Shown here: in pieces, positions 54,909 to 63,301 of the stretch
Layout of the letters: each line of letters begins with the position of its first letter
Numbering within the stretch: position 1 is the first letter of the stretch
Assembly: GCA_023450085.1 (NCBI GenBank)
Contig: JAEXHI010000035.1
Span: 1 to 64,000 of the forward strand
DNA from: Bacteroidota bacterium
GTDB lineage: Bacteria > Bacteroidota > Bacteroidia > Sphingobacteriales > Sphingobacteriaceae
DNA: 64,000 nucleotides
Reading direction: 5' to 3'
Program-made: the position numbers and the translations under genes
The notes under the pieces: model-generated
Told to the model about the DNA's origin: nothing
Databases searched by the model: none
The model's input: only the letters and a program-made list of their open reading frames with translations

Positions 54909-56345
54909 TCAAACGCGGCTTAATCCTAACTCTTTGGCTTTTTGGAGCATATAGTTAAAAGCCTCCTCGTAACTATTGTTAATATCGCCTTCTAAAATTG
55001 CTTCGCGAATGGCATTTTTTAAAATACCTACTTCTTTACCCGCAGAAAGGCCAAAAGTTTCCATGATATCATTTCCCGAGATAGGAGGTTGCCAGTTGCG
55101 TAATTGGTCTCTCTCCTCTACGTCTTTGAGTTTTTGTTTTACAAGTTCAAAGTTGTTGCGGTATTTCTTGACTTTGTATTCGTTTTTGGTCGTGATATCA
55201 GCATTACAAAGTAACATTAAGCTATCGATGTCCTCACCAGCTTCGAACAATAAGCGTCTTACCGCCGAATCGGTTACAATATCTTGTGCTAAAACAATGG
55301 GGCGTAAATGTAGCAATACCAATTTCTGTACAAACTTCATTTTCTCATTCAATGGCAATTTGAGTTGTGCAAAAATTTGAGGAACCATGCGGGCGCCTTT
55401 GTCCTCATGTCCGTGGAAAGTCCATCCATGACCTTCTTCAAAACGTTTGGTAGCGGGTTTGGCTATGTCATGAAGAATAGCAGCCCAGCGCAACCATAGG
55501 TCGTCTGTAGTTTGGCAAATATTATCTAAAACCTCTAAAGTATGGTAAAAATTGTCTTTATGGGCACGGCCTTTAATCACGTCTACCCCATAAAGCTTAG
55601 CCATTTGGGGAAATATCAATTCCAATAAACCTGTATCAAATAGGTAATTGAAACCAATAGATGGTTTTTTAGAAAGAATGATTTTGTTTAATTCGTCGCT
55701 GATGCGCTCCTTTGAAACAATTTTTATGCGTTCTTTTTGCGATTGGATAGCATCAACAGCCGTTTGGTCTATTGTAAAGTTAAGTTGGCTGGCAAAACGG
55801 ATGGCACGCATCATTCGTAATGGGTCATCAGAAAAGGTCACCACAGGGTCTAATGGCGTACGGATGAGTTTGTTTTCCAAATCTTCCAGCCCATTAAAGG
55901 GGTCAACTATTTGGCCAAAAGTAGGCTGGTTTAACGAAATTGCCAAGGCATTAATGGTAAAGTCCCTACGCAATTGGTCGTCCTCTAAAGTGCCATCCTC
56001 TACAATTGGTTTACGTGAATTTGCTCGGTAGCTTTCTCTCCTCGCACCTACAAACTCTACTTCCAAATCTGAATGCTTCAACATGGCGGTGCCAAAATTC
56101 TTGAAAACGGCTACATTGGCTTTCAGCCTTTGACCTACTTTTTCAGCAAATGCAATTCCGTTACCCAATACTACTACATCAATATCTTTAGAAGGACGGT
56201 CTAAGTAAAGGTCACGTACAAATCCGCCAATAACGTAGATTTCTGTGTTGGTTTTTTCGGCAGTTTCGGCTAATACTTTAAAAATGGGAGCTTCCATCTT
56301 ACTTAATGGAAAGTTGGTATCGCCAGTCTGTTGATTGATTTGCAT
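54909..56345 (-). CDS. cca: CCA tRNA nucleotidyltransferase / poly(A) polymerase family with HD domain
   Basis: Enzyme of 478 residues that builds or repairs the 3' CCA end of tRNA. The head holds GGFVRDL (40-46) and the metal aspartates Asp54 and Asp56 (SKDIDVVV), followed by RRDFTINA (126-133) and the DDPLRMMRAIRF segment. An HD phosphohydrolase domain follows, with His268 and His292-Asp293 (LHDIAKP). A -7 box TACTTTTG on the minus strand (56361-56354) ends eight bases before the start codon. Confidence 0.93.
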   Translation of the reverse strand: MQINQQTGDTNFPLSKMEAPIFKVLAETAEKTNTEIYVIGGFVRDLYLDRPSKDIDVVVLGNGIAFAEKVGQRLKANVAVFKNFGTAMLKHSDLEVEFVGARRESYRANSRKPIVEDGTLEDDQLRRDFTINALAISLNQPTFGQIVDPFNGLEDLENKLIRTPLDPVVTFSDDPLRMMRAIRFASQLNFTIDQTAVDAIQSQKERIKIVSKERISDELNKIILSKKPSIGFNYLFDTGLLELIFPQMAKLYGVDVIKGRAHKDNFYHTLEVLDNICQTTDDLWLRWAAILHDIAKPATKRFEEGHGWTFHGHEDKGARMVPQIFAQLKLPLNEKMKFVQKLVLLHLRPIVLAQDIVTDSAVRRLLFEAGEDIDSLMLLCNADITTKNEYKVKKYRNNFELVKQKLKDVEERDQLRNWQPPISGNDIMETFGLSAGKEVGILKNAIREAILEGDINNSYEEAFNYMLQKAKELGLSRV

Positions 56346-56430
56346 ATTGATTGCAAAAGTAAGAAAAACCTTTAAATACTCTCACCATCGCAATAAACAG
56401 CTTTTTTTGAATATCGCAATGCCGAAAACA

Positions 56431-57000
56431 CTATTTCCTGATAAATTCAAATTGTCCGCTAGGACCCAATTTAACAATGGTAGAAGGTTGTTTAGGGGTT
56501 CTGTTTTCTTGTTCTAAATCCACGATATAATCTACCGCATCTTTAATTTCTTCACTTATTTCGTCAAAAAAACGAGGAGTTGCTTGCCCGCTAATATTGG
56601 AAGAAGTAGATACAATGGGTTTGCGGAAACGTTGAATTAACTGTTGGCAAAACTCATGCTTGGGAATCCTAATGCCTACGCTACCATCGGCATTAATTAC
56701 ATTACTAGCTAAGTTTTTGGCGTTTGAAAACACAACCGTTAATGGTTTCTCGGCATATTCAATTAAGTCGTAAGCCACTTCTGGTACTTCGTTTACGTAG
56801 CTTTGCAGTTTGTTGTCGGTGTCAAGCAGCACAATTAAGCTTTTTTCAGCAGGTCTGCCTTTAATTTCATTAACCTTTGCAACAGCTTCTTCATTGGTAG
56901 CATCACAACCCAATCCCCAAACAGTATCCGTAGGATAAAGAATTACACCGCCATTTTTAAGTACCTCTAACGCTTTGTTGATTTCTTCTCTCATTGCCAT
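56431..57000 (-). CDS. tsaC: Threonylcarbamoyl-AMP synthase (YrdC/Sua5 type)
   Basis: Enzyme of 189 residues making threonylcarbamoyl-adenylate for t6A37 of tRNA. YrdC domain with GVILYPTDTVWGLGCDA, KGRPAEKSLIVLL and STSSNISGQATP motifs. It is the short, single-domain form without the Sua5 tail. A -7 box TAACTTTG on the minus strand (57012-57005) ends exactly four bases before the first ATG; the next in-frame ATG (codon 3) would leave a ten-base leader. Confidence 0.94.
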   Translation of the reverse strand: MAMREEINKALEVLKNGGVILYPTDTVWGLGCDATNEEAVAKVNEIKGRPAEKSLIVLLDTDNKLQSYVNEVPEVAYDLIEYAEKPLTVVFSNAKNLASNVINADGSVGIRIPKHEFCQQLIQRFRKPIVSTSSNISGQATPRFFDEISEEIKDAVDYIVDLEQENRTPKQPSTIVKLGPSGQFEFIRK

Positions 57001-57160
57001 GTAGCAAAGTTAAGCATTACAGGGTTAGCTTATCTACCTAATTTATTACATTTTTCACCTCAACATTTGACATACAGATGTGTTACACTTATATAAAACC
57101 CAAAAAGTTATCGTTAAATTTATAGTAATAAATGGATGTATAACGAAACACACAAATGTT

Positions 57161-57706
57161 ATGAACTCATTAAAAAAATTAGGTGGTTTTTTGGTAGTCG
57201 CTGTACTACTATCCGCCTGTACAAGTTTACGTGTTGCCTCGGATTTTGATAAAGAAGTAGATTTTAAAAATTACAAAACCTACAATTTTTATGAAAAAGG
57301 ATTGGAAAAACTTGACGTGAACGGTTTAGATAAAAAGAGAATGATGGCTGCTGTAGATACGGAGATGCAAGCCAAAGGTTTTACAAAGGCTGCTAAACCA
57401 GATTTGTTTGTCAACTTGGTGGTAATGAAACGTGAACGTACCGATGTGTACGACAATGGTTTTTATAGCCCATGGGGATGGCGAGGAGGCTGGGGTTGGG
57501 GCCCATATTGGGGAGGTGGAATGCGTAGTGTTGACCGTTACCAAGAAGGTTTATTCATCATCGATTTCTTAGACCCTAAAACTAAAATGCATGTTTGGCA
57601 TGGCCGTGGTGATGGATTTAACTTGGATAGCTTTAAAAATAGAGAAGAGAGAATTAACGAAGGGGTGAAAGAAATTTTAGCTCAATATCCTCCGAATTCG
57701 AAGTAG
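57161..57706 (+). CDS. DUF4136 lipoprotein
   Basis: Lipoprotein of 181 residues starting at ATG 57161, which gives a proper type II signal (LLSACTS, Cys20); an upstream in-frame start would add 27 residues before it. The mature part has the DUF4136 opening SDFDKEVDFKNYKTYNFYE, a glycine- and tryptophan-rich loop (residues about 108-124) and a strand-helix end IDFLDPKTKMHVWHGRG. Function unknown; such proteins are common envelope components in Bacteroidota. Confidence 0.85.
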   Translation: MNSLKKLGGFLVVAVLLSACTSLRVASDFDKEVDFKNYKTYNFYEKGLEKLDVNGLDKKRMMAAVDTEMQAKGFTKAAKPDLFVNLVVMKRERTDVYDNGFYSPWGWRGGWGWGPYWGGGMRSVDRYQEGLFIIDFLDPKTKMHVWHGRGDGFNLDSFKNREERINEGVKEILAQYPPNSK

Positions 57707-57710
57707 TTAT

Positions 57711-57762
57711 AAAAAACAAAAGGTTATGAGCTGTAAGGTTTATCCTCGTAACTCATAACCTT
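57711..57762 (-). terminator. Terminator of dapD, convergent gap
   Basis: Arms AAGGTTATGAG (57720-57730) and CTCATAACCTT (57752-57762) form an 11-bp stem with a 21-base loop. On the minus strand it runs into a T-rich tract (A run at 57711-57719). It may also stop the convergent DUF4136 transcript. Confidence 0.75.
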
Positions 57763-57779
57763 CATATGGTAACTGAAAA

Positions 57780-58598
57780 TTAAACAGCTACATTGTTTTC
57801 CCTCAATGCATCGTTAAGAGAAGTTTTCTTATCTGTAGATTCTTTACGTTTTCCGATAATGATGGCACATGGTACTTGATATTCACCAGCAGGGAATTTC
57901 TTAGTATATGAACCAGGAATTACTACTGAACGGGCAGGAACAATACCTTTATATTCAACAGGCTCTGGACCAGTAACGTCGATAATTTTAGTAGAAGCGG
58001 TTAGTACTACGTTAGCACCTAGCACTGCTTCTTTCTCTACACGCACACCTTCCACAACAATAGCTCTTGAACCCAAGAAACAATCATCCTCAATAATTAC
58101 TGGAGCAGCTTGAACGGGCTCTAAAACCCCACCAATACCTACACCACCGCTTAAGTGAACACGTTTGCCAATTTGAGCACATGAACCTACGGTTGCCCAA
58201 GTATCTACCATTGTACCTTCGTCAACGTAGGCACCAATATTTACATAAGAAGGCATCATGATTACACCTGGAGCCAAGAAAGCGCCATAGCGAGCACTAG
58301 CCATAGGTACTACACGTACACCTTTTTCTTTGTAGTCGGTTTTTAGGTCCATTTTATCGTGAAAAACAAAAGGACCAGCTTTGGTTTCTCCCATTTGTTT
58401 GATTGGGAAATAAAGGATAACTGCTTTTTTTACCCACTCGTTAATGCCCCAGCCATTTAAAACTGGCTCAGCCACTCTAATTTCACCGCAGTTAAGTTGT
58501 TGAATTACGGTTTCAATCGCTTCAGAGTATTCTTTGTATTGTAATAAGCTTCTATCTTCCCAAGCTTCTTCTATTTGTTTTTTTAGTTCAGCAATCAT
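57780..58598 (-). CDS. dapD: 2,3,4,5-tetrahydropyridine-2,6-dicarboxylate N-succinyltransferase
   Basis: Enzyme of 272 residues in the succinylase branch of lysine and diaminopimelate synthesis. A helical N-terminal domain (about 1-100) is followed by a left-handed beta-helix of hexapeptide repeats (about 105-230: GAFLAPGVIMMPSYVNIGAYVDEG, GSCAQIGKRVHLSGG, DDCFLGSRAIVVEGV). The length equals that of E. coli DapD. It stands alone between convergent and divergent neighbours. Confidence 0.96.
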   Translation of the reverse strand: MIAELKKQIEEAWEDRSLLQYKEYSEAIETVIQQLNCGEIRVAEPVLNGWGINEWVKKAVILYFPIKQMGETKAGPFVFHDKMDLKTDYKEKGVRVVPMASARYGAFLAPGVIMMPSYVNIGAYVDEGTMVDTWATVGSCAQIGKRVHLSGGVGIGGVLEPVQAAPVIIEDDCFLGSRAIVVEGVRVEKEAVLGANVVLTASTKIIDVTGPEPVEYKGIVPARSVVIPGSYTKKFPAGEYQVPCAIIIGKRKESTDKKTSLNDALRENNVAV

Positions 58599-58742
58599 TG
58601 TATTTTAAAAATTTATGCAAAATAAGGCTTTATAAGTTAAAAGTTAAAGGATGTGCGTTAAAAGTTAAAAGTTGAGCAATGAAATCTATGTCGTCATTCA
58701 TCTCTATTTGATAAATACTAACGTCTAATCTCTAATATTGTT

Positions 58743-58750
58743 TAATTTTG
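58743..58750 (+). promoter_or_regulatory. -7 box four bases before the S4-protein ATG
   Basis: TAATTTTG (58743-58750), then AACT, then ATG at 58755. No clear -33 TTTG at the usual distance; TTTG at 58707-58710 is too far. Confidence 0.45.
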
Positions 58751-58754
58751 AACT

Positions 58755-59153
58755 ATGGGAGAAGCAGAGAAACTACGTGTAGATAAATACCTTTGGGCCA
58801 TTCGCGTTTTTAAAACCAGAAGTTTGGCTACCGATGCATGTAAAGCTGGACGTGTAAAGCTCAATGGGCAGAACATCAAACCATCGGCTATTGTGAAAAT
58901 TGGTGATGTATACCAAATTAGTAAAGGCGTTGAGCGAAAAGTACTTGAGGTGGTTGATTTTTCTTACAATCGCACCGATGCAAAAATTGCGGTAACAAAG
59001 TATAAGGATTTAACACCAGTAGAAGAAACCCATGCCTTTAAATCAGTGTTTCATGCACCTACTTTAAAAAGAGATAGGGGCACTGGACGACCAACCAAAA
59101 AAGACCGCCGTGAAACGGATGATTTATTGGATACTTTCTTTGAGGAGGACTAG
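58755..59153 (+). CDS. S4-domain RNA-binding protein, Hsp15/HslR-like
   Basis: Protein of 132 residues with an N-terminal S4 domain (about 8-70: LRVDKYLWAIRVFKTRSLATDACKAGRVKLNG) and a basic-acidic tail (TGRPTKKDRRETDD). In E. coli Hsp15 binds free 50S subunits carrying a stuck peptidyl-tRNA. The match is to the family; the exact role here is inferred. Single gene, convergent with the DUF1801 gene 44 bp away. Confidence 0.88.
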   Translation: MGEAEKLRVDKYLWAIRVFKTRSLATDACKAGRVKLNGQNIKPSAIVKIGDVYQISKGVERKVLEVVDFSYNRTDAKIAVTKYKDLTPVEETHAFKSVFHAPTLKRDRGTGRPTKKDRRETDDLLDTFFEED

Positions 59154-59197
59154 TTTACAGCTAGTGGGGTCAGTTAACCGGTTAAACAATTCTGCGA

Positions 59198-59563
59198 TTA
59201 ACCAGCTTGTTTCTTCTTCGCTAAGTTCTGTGCTACGCAAAAAGTCACAATCTTCTTGATTAGGTCCATAGGCAACGGTTGGTCAATAGGAAATTGTATT
59301 GTTCCTTTGGAGGTGTGATAACCTGTCAGTTTATCCGCAAAAACATCAATTGCTTTACTTCCAGGATAAAGGCCGATGTGATTTTTATATCCAGCAAAAT
59401 GAATAAGGTTACCGTTTAGGGTAAAAGTTGGAATGCCATAGCCTATTTTTTGTTTAGCCTCTGGAACCATTTGCTGTAAGTCTTCCCTTAACTGCTGTAG
59501 TATCTTTTGAATTTCTGCAGGGAAAGAGGAGATGTATTCATCAACTGTGGTGTATTTTTCCAT
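59198..59563 (-). CDS. DUF1801 / YdhG-like protein
   Basis: Protein of 121 residues of the SufE-unrelated DUF1801 fold (YdhG, frataxin-like alpha-beta sandwich): VDEYISSFPAEIQKILQQLREDLQQMVPEAKQKIGYGIPTF, then HFAGYKNHIGLYPG and the terminal KGTIQFPIDQPLP. A few members were named iron chaperones; function is not settled. It is the last gene of the tight minus-strand run that begins with the AI-2E transporter, 33 bp after the preceding gene. Confidence 0.87.
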   Translation of the reverse strand: MEKYTTVDEYISSFPAEIQKILQQLREDLQQMVPEAKQKIGYGIPTFTLNGNLIHFAGYKNHIGLYPGSKAIDVFADKLTGYHTSKGTIQFPIDQPLPMDLIKKIVTFCVAQNLAKKKQAG

Positions 59564-59596
59564 AATACATTTATTTAAAAGATTGTTGGAACAGCG

Positions 59597-59950
59597 CTAG
59601 TCTTTATTTTTTACTGAGAATAGTGTTTTGTCAAACCATTTATGTAGATAAATCAGTAACGCAATAGAAATATGGAAGGTAAAGAAGCCTAAAGCTATTA
59701 TCCCATTGGTTTCTATTGAGGCTAAATTCTGCAAGCCAGCAAAAATATGATAACCTGTTAGAACAAATATGGTTCCTTTAGAGTTGTAAAATACAATTAT
59801 TAAGGACAAAACAATTTGAAAAATTAACCTTGCTATTTGGTATGGTAATCTTGCTCCTCCTATTTGACTGTATACCATGAGCATTAATACGATTTCAAAT
59901 ATTAATGCCGTTACTAATGCAATTATTAATATTGGACGTGTTTCTATCAT
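59597..59950 (-). CDS. Small four-helix membrane protein, unknown
   Basis: Protein of 117 residues with about four hydrophobic helices (roughly 6-27, 40-55, 60-76 and 84-104) and a basic C-terminus. I do not recognise the family. It starts two bases after the mazG stop region and so is translated from the same message. The position suggests co-regulation only. Confidence 0.65.
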   Translation of the reverse strand: MIETRPILIIALVTALIFEIVLMLMVYSQIGGARLPYQIARLIFQIVLSLIIVFYNSKGTIFVLTGYHIFAGLQNLASIETNGIIALGFFTFHISIALLIYLHKWFDKTLFSVKNKD

Positions 59951-59952
59951 GA

Positions 59953-60759
59953 CTAGAGTTTTTTCGCCTCATTCCAATACACATCCATTTCCGCCAAGGT
60001 CATATCCTGTAAAGCTTTTCCGCTTGCCTTAGCTTTTTCTTCTAGATATTGAAAACGTTTAATGAACTTCTTATTTGTCTTTTCTAAAGCATTTTCTGGA
60101 TTAATATCGATAAAACGGGCATAGTTAACCAACGAGAAAAGTAAATCACCAAATTCTCCTTCGGCTTTTTCTATGTTTATTTCCTTACCATCGGCAATGT
60201 TAAACTCATCTTTAAACTCCTGTAGTTCTTCTTCTACCTTCTCCCAAACCTGTTGTTTTTCTTCCCAATCAAAACCAACGCCTCTTGCTTTTTCTTGGAT
60301 TCTACTGGCTTTCACTAAGGCTGGTAGTGAGGTAGGTACTCCAGCTAAAACGGATTTATTACCTTCTTTTAACTTTAGTTTTTCCCAATTTTGTTTTACT
60401 TGTTCCTCCGTGTCAGCCTCTACATCTCCGTAAATATGCGGGTGCCTGCTAATCAACTTGTCACAAACGCCATTAAGCACATCAGTAATGTTAAATTCAC
60501 TTTGTTCATCGGCAATCCTTGCATAAAAAACAAGGTGCATCATCACGTCGCCCAGTTCCTTCTTGATTTCTTGCATGTCACCGTCTAAAATAGCATCAGA
60601 AAGTTCGTAGGTTTCCTCTATAGTCAAATGCCTCAAGGTTTCCATGGTCTGCTTTTTGTCCCACGGACATTGCGTACGCAAAGTATCCAGTACATTTAAT
60701 AATCTTAAAAAAGCACCATCAGGGGTTGAAGAACTTAAAGGCGGAATGTTGGCTGGCAT
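59953..60759 (-). CDS. mazG: Nucleoside triphosphate pyrophosphohydrolase MazG
   Basis: House-cleaning enzyme of 268 residues that hydrolyses NTPs to NMP and pyrophosphate. Two tandem MazG domains: the first with CPWDKKQTMETLRHLTIEETYELSDAI and KKELGDVMMHLVFYARIADE, the second, C-terminal, with EKVEEELQEFKDE and EGEFGDLLFSLVNYARF. The paired E-x-x-E and E-x-x-D motifs bind magnesium. The length equals E. coli MazG (263). It lies in a run of five closely packed genes. Confidence 0.95.
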   Translation of the reverse strand: MPANIPPLSSSTPDGAFLRLLNVLDTLRTQCPWDKKQTMETLRHLTIEETYELSDAILDGDMQEIKKELGDVMMHLVFYARIADEQSEFNITDVLNGVCDKLISRHPHIYGDVEADTEEQVKQNWEKLKLKEGNKSVLAGVPTSLPALVKASRIQEKARGVGFDWEEKQQVWEKVEEELQEFKDEFNIADGKEINIEKAEGEFGDLLFSLVNYARFIDINPENALEKTNKKFIKRFQYLEEKAKASGKALQDMTLAEMDVYWNEAKKL

Positions 60760-60762
60760 AGC

Positions 60763-61074
60763 TTATATAATGTTGAATGTGATTAAAATGGTGGTGAGCG
60801 ATAGGGTAACCAGCCCACAAAGAAATAAAATATCGGCTAGTTTTTCCAATTTAATTGAACGCAATTCGACTTTACTTCTGATGGCCAAAAACGACAATAA
60901 ACAGCTGCTCATAAAGCACATAACGGCCAAGGCGGCGCCCTCATCAATAAAACTCGCTTGGTCAAGCTTGTTGATTTTAGTAGAAGTGAGTACTACAAAA
61001 CAGAAACCCAATAGGTTGGCCGATGTACTAAGGATATGGGTAGATTTTGAAGACTGATTGTTGGTTTTATTCAT
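60763..61074 (-). CDS. Small three-helix membrane protein, unknown
   Basis: Protein of 103 residues when started at the ATG (61074-61072) that overlaps the AI-2E stop (ATGAATAA, 8-bp overlap); a longer in-frame version would reach back into that gene. Three hydrophobic segments (about 15-33, 45-66 and 80-102) are separated by a charged loop RSKVELRSIKLEKLAD. No family is recognised; it loosely recalls small DUF5706-type membrane modules, but the match is too weak to claim. Translationally coupled to the upstream transporter and three bases from mazG. Confidence 0.65.
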   Translation of the reverse strand: MNKTNNQSSKSTHILSTSANLLGFCFVVLTSTKINKLDQASFIDEGAALAVMCFMSSCLLSFLAIRSKVELRSIKLEKLADILFLCGLVTLSLTTILITFNII

Positions 61075-62179
61075 CTGCTTCAATTTTCTTCTTTTTAGCA
61101 AAAAATGGCGTTCGCTTCTTCTTTACGACTAATTTTTGTTCTTCTCCCAGTAAAATGGCCCAAGCCTGTAAATTATCTACTTTTTGGAAAATAATTTTGA
61201 GCATCGCTAAATATGGCATACAAAGAAACATACCTGATATTCCCCATAACATTTCTCCAAGCACAATACCAATAAAGGCCATCAGCGCATTAATTTTAAC
61301 TTTCGAACCCACAATTAAAGGCATTAAGATATTGCCATCAATAGCATGCACACCAGCATAAGCAAGTAATACAAATAAGGCTTTGGTGGCACCAGCCGTA
61401 GCAAACGTAATGAGTACACTAATAATTAAGGCAACAGAAATTCCCAAGTAGGGGATGATATTGAAAATGCCCGCAACCAAGCCCAAAAGGATAGCATATT
61501 TTACATCTAAAATGGAAAGAGTAAGCACCATGAGTATGCTCACAATAATCATTTGGATGAACAACCCCGTGATGTATTTTTTAATGATATGCTGTATCTC
61601 GTTAACAGTTTCAATTACTTTGGTCCTATGGTCTTCTACAAAAACTGAGGTTAAAAATTTATATAGCAAGCGTCTGTAATTGAGCAAGAAAAAGGTAAAT
61701 AGCAAAGTGAAAGCCACAAATAGTAAGCTCGAAGAGAGCGTAATGAGCGTAGTGCCAATTACTGTTGCACTGGTAGCAAGTGCTTTTTCGGCGCTATCCG
61801 CTAAATAAGTTTCCTGTTTGCTAATATTTACATGAAATGTTTTGGAAATCCAATGCTGTAGTTCGTGAAAAGAATTGGTTACTTGTTTCTCCAACAAAGG
61901 CCAATCACTCCATAGTTCGCTCAATTGCATGGCAAAAAAATGGCCAATGCCGTATAACACCCCCAGCATAATAATAACGGTGAGTATAGTGGCTAAGCTT
62001 CTTTTTAAACGGAGTTTGGTTTCTAAAAAATTAGCCAAAGGCAGCATTAAAAAAGCCAGTAACAATGCAAATAAAAGGGGGGAAAGCAAACTTTTTCCAA
62101 GAATAGCCAAGTACCCCAGCATCAAAATGGATAGGAGGGCGAGGGTAAGCCTTACAATAAATGGTAGTTGTATTTGCAT
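61067..62179 (-). CDS. AI-2E/PerM-family membrane transporter
   Basis: Integral membrane protein of 370 residues with about eight helices and the family's C-terminal pattern AILLGLVAGIFNIIPYLG, GVHAIDGNILMPLIVGSKV and ISGMFLCMPYLAMLKI. Some members export autoinducer-2 and others act as ion antiporters; the substrate here is unknown. The tail is strongly basic (KKKRTPFFAKKKKIE). It is first in a five-gene minus-strand run with overlapping or near-touching genes. Confidence 0.9.
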   Translation of the reverse strand: MQIQLPFIVRLTLALLSILMLGYLAILGKSLLSPLLFALLLAFLMLPLANFLETKLRLKRSLATILTVIIMLGVLYGIGHFFAMQLSELWSDWPLLEKQVTNSFHELQHWISKTFHVNISKQETYLADSAEKALATSATVIGTTLITLSSSLLFVAFTLLFTFFLLNYRRLLYKFLTSVFVEDHRTKVIETVNEIQHIIKKYITGLFIQMIIVSILMVLTLSILDVKYAILLGLVAGIFNIIPYLGISVALIISVLITFATAGATKALFVLLAYAGVHAIDGNILMPLIVGSKVKINALMAFIGIVLGEMLWGISGMFLCMPYLAMLKIIFQKVDNLQAWAILLGEEQKLVVKKKRTPFFAKKKKIEADE

Positions 62180-62237
62180 AGGGTTTATTTAACAGGAATA
62201 AATTACAAAAAAATCTACACTTTAGACAGTTATTTCC

Positions 62238-62909
62238 TTAAATGGTTTTACTAGCTCTTAACATTTCTCTTTTTCCAGGTGCTCCAGGAAGTTTTTCGAT
62301 TTGGAAACCGCAGCTTTTAACCGCTCTTTTAAGGTTGCCCGTAATGGCATAGGTCACAAAAATGCCTCCAGTTTTTAAAAAACTACAGGCATGGGCAATC
62401 ACTTCGTCAGTCCAAAGCTCAGGTTGGTGCCTTACCGAAAAAGCATCATAATAAAGTACATCAAACAGCGCTGTAGTCGAAAAATTTTGCAAAGTGGTGT
62501 GACTAATTTCCAAACTACAGTTTTCAGAAACTTTAACCTCATTGTTCAAAGAATCCTCATATTTTGTGATGAACGAGTCCCAAATATTTTGCGGCACATA
62601 TTGCTGGTGTGCGGTAGAGGCAATTACTTCTTGAGTTAACGGAAAAGCCTCAATAGAGTGATATTTAAGGTTTTTATTCAAACTTTCACCATGGGCATAA
62701 CTCAGCAAAAAATTCAATCCAGTTCCAAAACCTACCTCCAAAATACTGATTTCGTTGGTGCTTGATTTTTCTAGTCCGTGTTTTAAACCAGCCTCAATAA
62801 ATACGTGTTTGCTTTCTTGCAGTGCACCATGTGCCGAATGATAATGTTCGCCAATTTCTTCGTTAAACAAAGTGTTTGAGCCATCGGCGGTTTGGGTAAG
62901 GATGTTCAT
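62238..62909 (-). CDS. mnmD: tRNA 5-methylaminomethyl-2-thiouridine methyltransferase (MnmD)
   Basis: SAM-dependent enzyme of 223 residues equal to the first half of E. coli MnmC; the FAD oxidase half is absent, as in the stand-alone MnmD of many bacteria. It finishes mnm5s2U34. SAM motif ILEVGFGTGLNFLLS (56-70), HSIEAFPLT, and the catalytic-loop DVLYYDAFSVRHQPELWT. A -7 box TAATTTTG on the minus strand (62921-62914) ends four bases before the ATG. Confidence 0.92.
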   Translation of the reverse strand: MNILTQTADGSNTLFNEEIGEHYHSAHGALQESKHVFIEAGLKHGLEKSSTNEISILEVGFGTGLNFLLSYAHGESLNKNLKYHSIEAFPLTQEVIASTAHQQYVPQNIWDSFITKYEDSLNNEVKVSENCSLEISHTTLQNFSTTALFDVLYYDAFSVRHQPELWTDEVIAHACSFLKTGGIFVTYAITGNLKRAVKSCGFQIEKLPGAPGKREMLRASKTI

Positions 62910-62921
62910 GAGGCAAAATTA

Positions 62922-63301
62922 AGTTTAAATTGCCGTATTGCTACATTGATTATGGTTGGTTTTTTGGAAAGGTGCTTCGCTGCTTTTGGCCCTTTTGGCC
63001 CCGCCTTATGCTATATCTTGCCGCTCCGCTCCAAGGATGCCGCTGCAACCGGGTTTAAATTACGTAAACCTGTGCAGTGCACTTACTTTATAAACCCGAT
63101 TGCAGCGGAAATACTTTTGTGGCATGGGGTCTAGAAACCTCGTAGGTTTTGAAAACCTACGAGGTTTGGATGGCAGGGTTTGCAAAAAGATTGTAGCGAA
63201 AAGCGGGAGTAACGATGAATAGCAATGCTGTCTTTGCTTTTCGAAAATTATAGTAAATTAAAGTCTTTGTTCTTTTATCCTTGTTCCTTTATCTTTAACC
63301 T
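62922..63301. repeat. Repeat-filled gap: CCGCTGCAA/CGGGTTTA element and AAACCTCGTAGGTTT palindrome
   Basis: CCGCTGCAACCGGGTTTA (63040-63057) faces its inverse TAAACCCGATTGCAGCGG (63091-63108); the outer part (TTTTGGCCC, GGAAATACTTTT) matches 50974-51055 in inverted orientation. A perfect 33-bp palindrome follows at 63135-63167. From 63168 to 63301 only AT-rich sequence with a possible weak promoter (TATCTTTA near 63289) is seen. Confidence 0.6.

Noticed and set aside
60644..61057. 137-codon plus-strand frame across the mazG start and a small membrane gene
   Set aside because: Runs antisense to two closely packed genes whose overlaps make sense on the minus strand.
60763..61074. Possible Pycsar-type (DUF5706-like) membrane effector
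   Set aside because: Three helices and small size are the only likeness; no cyclase gene is adjacent, and mazG and a transporter are its neighbours.
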